Shown here in pieces: positions 5,597 to 6,561 of a stretch of 6,561 nt of DNA (position 1 is its first letter; the number at the start of each line of letters is the position of its first letter). A program made the translations under genes and the position numbers. Origin of the DNA: Tepidisphaeraceae bacterium (GTDB lineage Bacteria > Planctomycetota > Phycisphaerae > Tepidisphaerales > Tepidisphaeraceae); contig JANWHF010000301.1 of assembly GCA_025450555.1 (NCBI GenBank), positions 1 to 6,561 on the forward strand, in the 5' to 3' direction. Under the pieces are notes generated by a model. That model saw only the letters and a program-made list of their open reading frames with translations. It made no database searches and had not been told where the DNA came from.

Positions 5597-5709
5597 TCGG
5601 TAAACCAACGCGGTTTTGAAAGGTAATTCCTTTGACAAGCACGTGTCGTGAGTGAAGTGCGCCGCGTAGAATGGGGCCGACATTATTGCGGCCTTTCGCG
5701 GGTCGCGAC

Positions 5710-5715
5710 AGGGAG
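5710..5715 (+). promoter_or_regulatory. Ribosome binding site AGGGAG favouring the GTG start at 5725
   Basis: AGGGAG lies nine bases before an in-frame GTG at 5725. The alternative in-frame ATG at 5671 has no such site, and its first bases fall in a TAGAAT hexamer (5667-5672). The 128-bp gap from 5597 also contains a TTGACA (5632-5637), but no -10 at normal spacing, so a separate promoter here is only a possibility. Confidence 0.45.
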
Positions 5716-5724
5716 AATGTAAGC

Positions 5725-6090
5725 GTGACCAAGCCGGCTCGAATACTCTATTGCCACTGCGCTTTTGCGCAGGTGGTGCCGACGGAGGTCAAGCAGGAAG
5801 TGCTGCGGCGGCTCTCGGAATCAGGGGTCGCGTTCGATGCCGTGGCCGACTTGTGCGAAATGTCAGCCCGCCGTGATCCGGGATTGAAGCAGCTTGCCGG
5901 CGAAGGGTCCCTGCGGATTGCCGCCTGCTTTCCCAGGGCCGTGCGCGGTTTGTTCATCGCGGCTGATGCAGCATTGCCCGAGCAGGGAGTCGAGATTTTG
6001 AACATGCGCACCGACTCGGCCGAGCAGATTGCAGAGACCTTACTGACGGTAAACGGCAAGCCCGTGGCAGCCGCGGAGGACAGCAAGTGA
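5725..6090 (+). CDS. Stand-alone HdrA N-terminal-domain-like four-cysteine protein
   Basis: A 121-residue soluble protein (139 if ATG 5671 is used). Its plan follows the N-terminal domain of heterodisulfide reductase subunit HdrA: an opening strand with a CHC motif (ILYCHC, C10 and C12), a helix, a central cysteine (DLCEMS, C44), then LRIAACFPRAVRGLF (63-77) and EILNMR (90-95). HdrA has comparable CHCG...C...AACSPRTHEPLF...NIRE landmarks. Four cysteines (10, 12, 44, 68) could hold an Fe-S cluster. This is resemblance by eye; the family is not confirmed. Unlike HdrA there is no FAD-binding GxGxxG and no further domain, so the domain would act alone or with a separately encoded flavoprotein. 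The stop codon overlaps the start of the ferredoxin-like gene, implying they are made together. It lies 128 bp after the G3E GTPase in the same direction. Confidence 0.65.
   Translation: MTKPARILYCHCAFAQVVPTEVKQEVLRRLSESGVAFDAVADLCEMSARRDPGLKQLAGEGSLRIAACFPRAVRGLFIAADAALPEQGVEILNMRTDSAEQIAETLLTVNGKPVAAAEDSK
6075..6080 (+). promoter_or_regulatory. Shine-Dalgarno GGAGGA for the GTG start at 6087
   Basis: GGAGGA stands six bases before GTG 6087, inside the end of the preceding gene. Together with the GTGA overlap (6087-6090) it supports a GTG start and translational coupling, where no early in-frame ATG exists. Confidence 0.7.
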
Positions 6091-6561
6091 AGCCCAATCC
6101 TGTTGCTCCTGTTCTTCGCATCGCTCTCTATGAGAGTGCCGGCAGCACGCCCCTTCCGGCGCCGGCTCGTACTGAGCTACTGAAAACGCTCTTGGAGAAA
6201 GGCTATGCGGTTTCGTGCATTCGACCTGGCGCGCCAGTAGTCAGCGCCTTTGCGGGAAGTCTGCTGGTCTTGGGGCAGTTCGATTCTGATAAACCGAACG
6301 AAGCCGAATCGGCAGATGGCGCTGTCTCCGTTCATTTCAGGACGATCACCGATTTATCTTCGCGGCAGGTTCTGGAGTTGGTCGAGAGCGTATCGCGGGA
6401 ATGTAACGCGACAGCTCCGGGCGGCTGGAAGCCCTGGTTTCCAGTCATCGACTACAACCGCTGCACGAATTGCATGCAGTGTTTGTCGTTTTGCCTGTTC
6501 GACGTATATGGCGTAAATGCCGAGGGCAAAATCCGCGTTCAGAAATCGCACAATTGCAAGA
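6087..6561 (+). CDS. Ferredoxin-type [4Fe-4S] protein, 3' end cut by window edge
   Basis: The frame is open from GTG 6087 to the window edge, 158 codons with no stop. The first 120 residues form an alpha/beta-looking domain that I do not recognise (LRIALYES, LLVLGQF, ITDLSSRQVLELVESV). It is followed by the ferredoxin motif DYNRC126TNC129MQC132LSFC136LFDVYG. The spacing CxxCxxCxxxC is that of a [4Fe-4S] cluster, but the usual Pro after the fourth Cys is replaced by Leu. A further Cys (HNC157K) at the edge is probably the first ligand of a second cluster, so a two-cluster ferredoxin domain is likely. The gene begins inside the stop codon of the HdrA-like gene (GTGA) with GGAGGA upstream. Electron transfer with the neighbouring HdrA-like and lipoyl-carrier proteins is inference. 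The missing 3' part could also contain further domains. Confidence 0.82.
   Translation, partial: MKPNPVAPVLRIALYESAGSTPLPAPARTELLKTLLEKGYAVSCIRPGAPVVSAFAGSLLVLGQFDSDKPNEAESADGAVSVHFRTITDLSSRQVLELVESVSRECNATAPGGWKPWFPVIDYNRCTNCMQCLSFCLFDVYGVNAEGKIRVQKSHNCK

Noticed and set aside
5619..5633. AAAGG-TAATT-CCTTT hairpin as terminator after the G3E GTPase
   Set aside because: A five-pair AT-rich stem without a T-tract is too weak, and it overlaps the TTGACA box.
5632..5672. Promoter made of TTGACA (5632) and TAGAAT (5667)
   Set aside because: The spacer is 29 bp, too long for one sigma70 promoter; no good -10 is found at 15-19 bp.
1..6561. CRISPR array, tRNA, rRNA or insertion sequence with transposase
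   Set aside because: No regularly spaced repeats, cloverleaf, rRNA-like stretch or transposase signature was seen on either strand.

Overview
The window looks like chromosomal DNA of a planctomycete (phylum Planctomycetota). Four sequence features point that way. One is a small membrane protein ending in the CxxCGYDLRAs...CPECG zinc ribbon. Another is a secreted PQQ-type beta-propeller whose mature end begins DWPQWRG. The third is a long inverted repeat that reads 'AQPPSAV' / 'HSRGRLCY' in translation, a pattern I associate with planctomycete genomes. The fourth is the weak or absent Shine-Dalgarno sequence at several genes. The assignment is from pattern recognition, not from a search.

Left part (1-2120), miscellaneous genes. 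A class I SAM-dependent methyltransferase runs off the left edge on the minus strand (733 down to 1). It is divergent, across 171 bp, from a two-membrane-segment zinc-ribbon protein (905-1465, plus). That gene converges on a small multi-pass membrane protein, possibly DUF1440/YagU-like (1617-2120, minus). Between the convergent genes sits a GC-rich palindrome of the dispersed REP type.

Middle (2121-2703), 583 bp without a credible gene but rich in structure. It holds a hairpin over the ribosome binding site of the minus-strand gene, a GC-rich inverted repeat, an isolated TTGACA box, a tandem decamer, two interleaved inverted repeats, and a TATAAT promoter with a strong RBS. The last two serve the secreted beta-propeller gene (2704-3936). 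An almost perfect 25-bp inverted repeat (MITE/REPIN-like) begins 7 bp after that gene's stop codon.

Right part (4020-6561), a probable co-oriented functional cluster. It contains an atypical lipoyl-carrier protein of the GcvH fold with an intact lipoyl-lysine motif, and a G3E (CobW/HypB/UreG-like) metallochaperone GTPase. Then come a stand-alone four-cysteine protein resembling the N-terminal domain of heterodisulfide reductase subunit HdrA, and a ferredoxin-type [4Fe-4S] protein that runs off the right edge and is translationally coupled through a GTGA overlap. No glycine-cleavage P, T or L gene is visible. A lipoyl carrier beside Hdr-like and ferredoxin genes recalls the lipoate-dependent sulfur-oxidising Hdr-like (sHdr-LbpA) systems. 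Here the arrangement differs, with a G3E GTPase and a split HdrA-like domain, so this is the most interesting part of the window. The functional link is inference.
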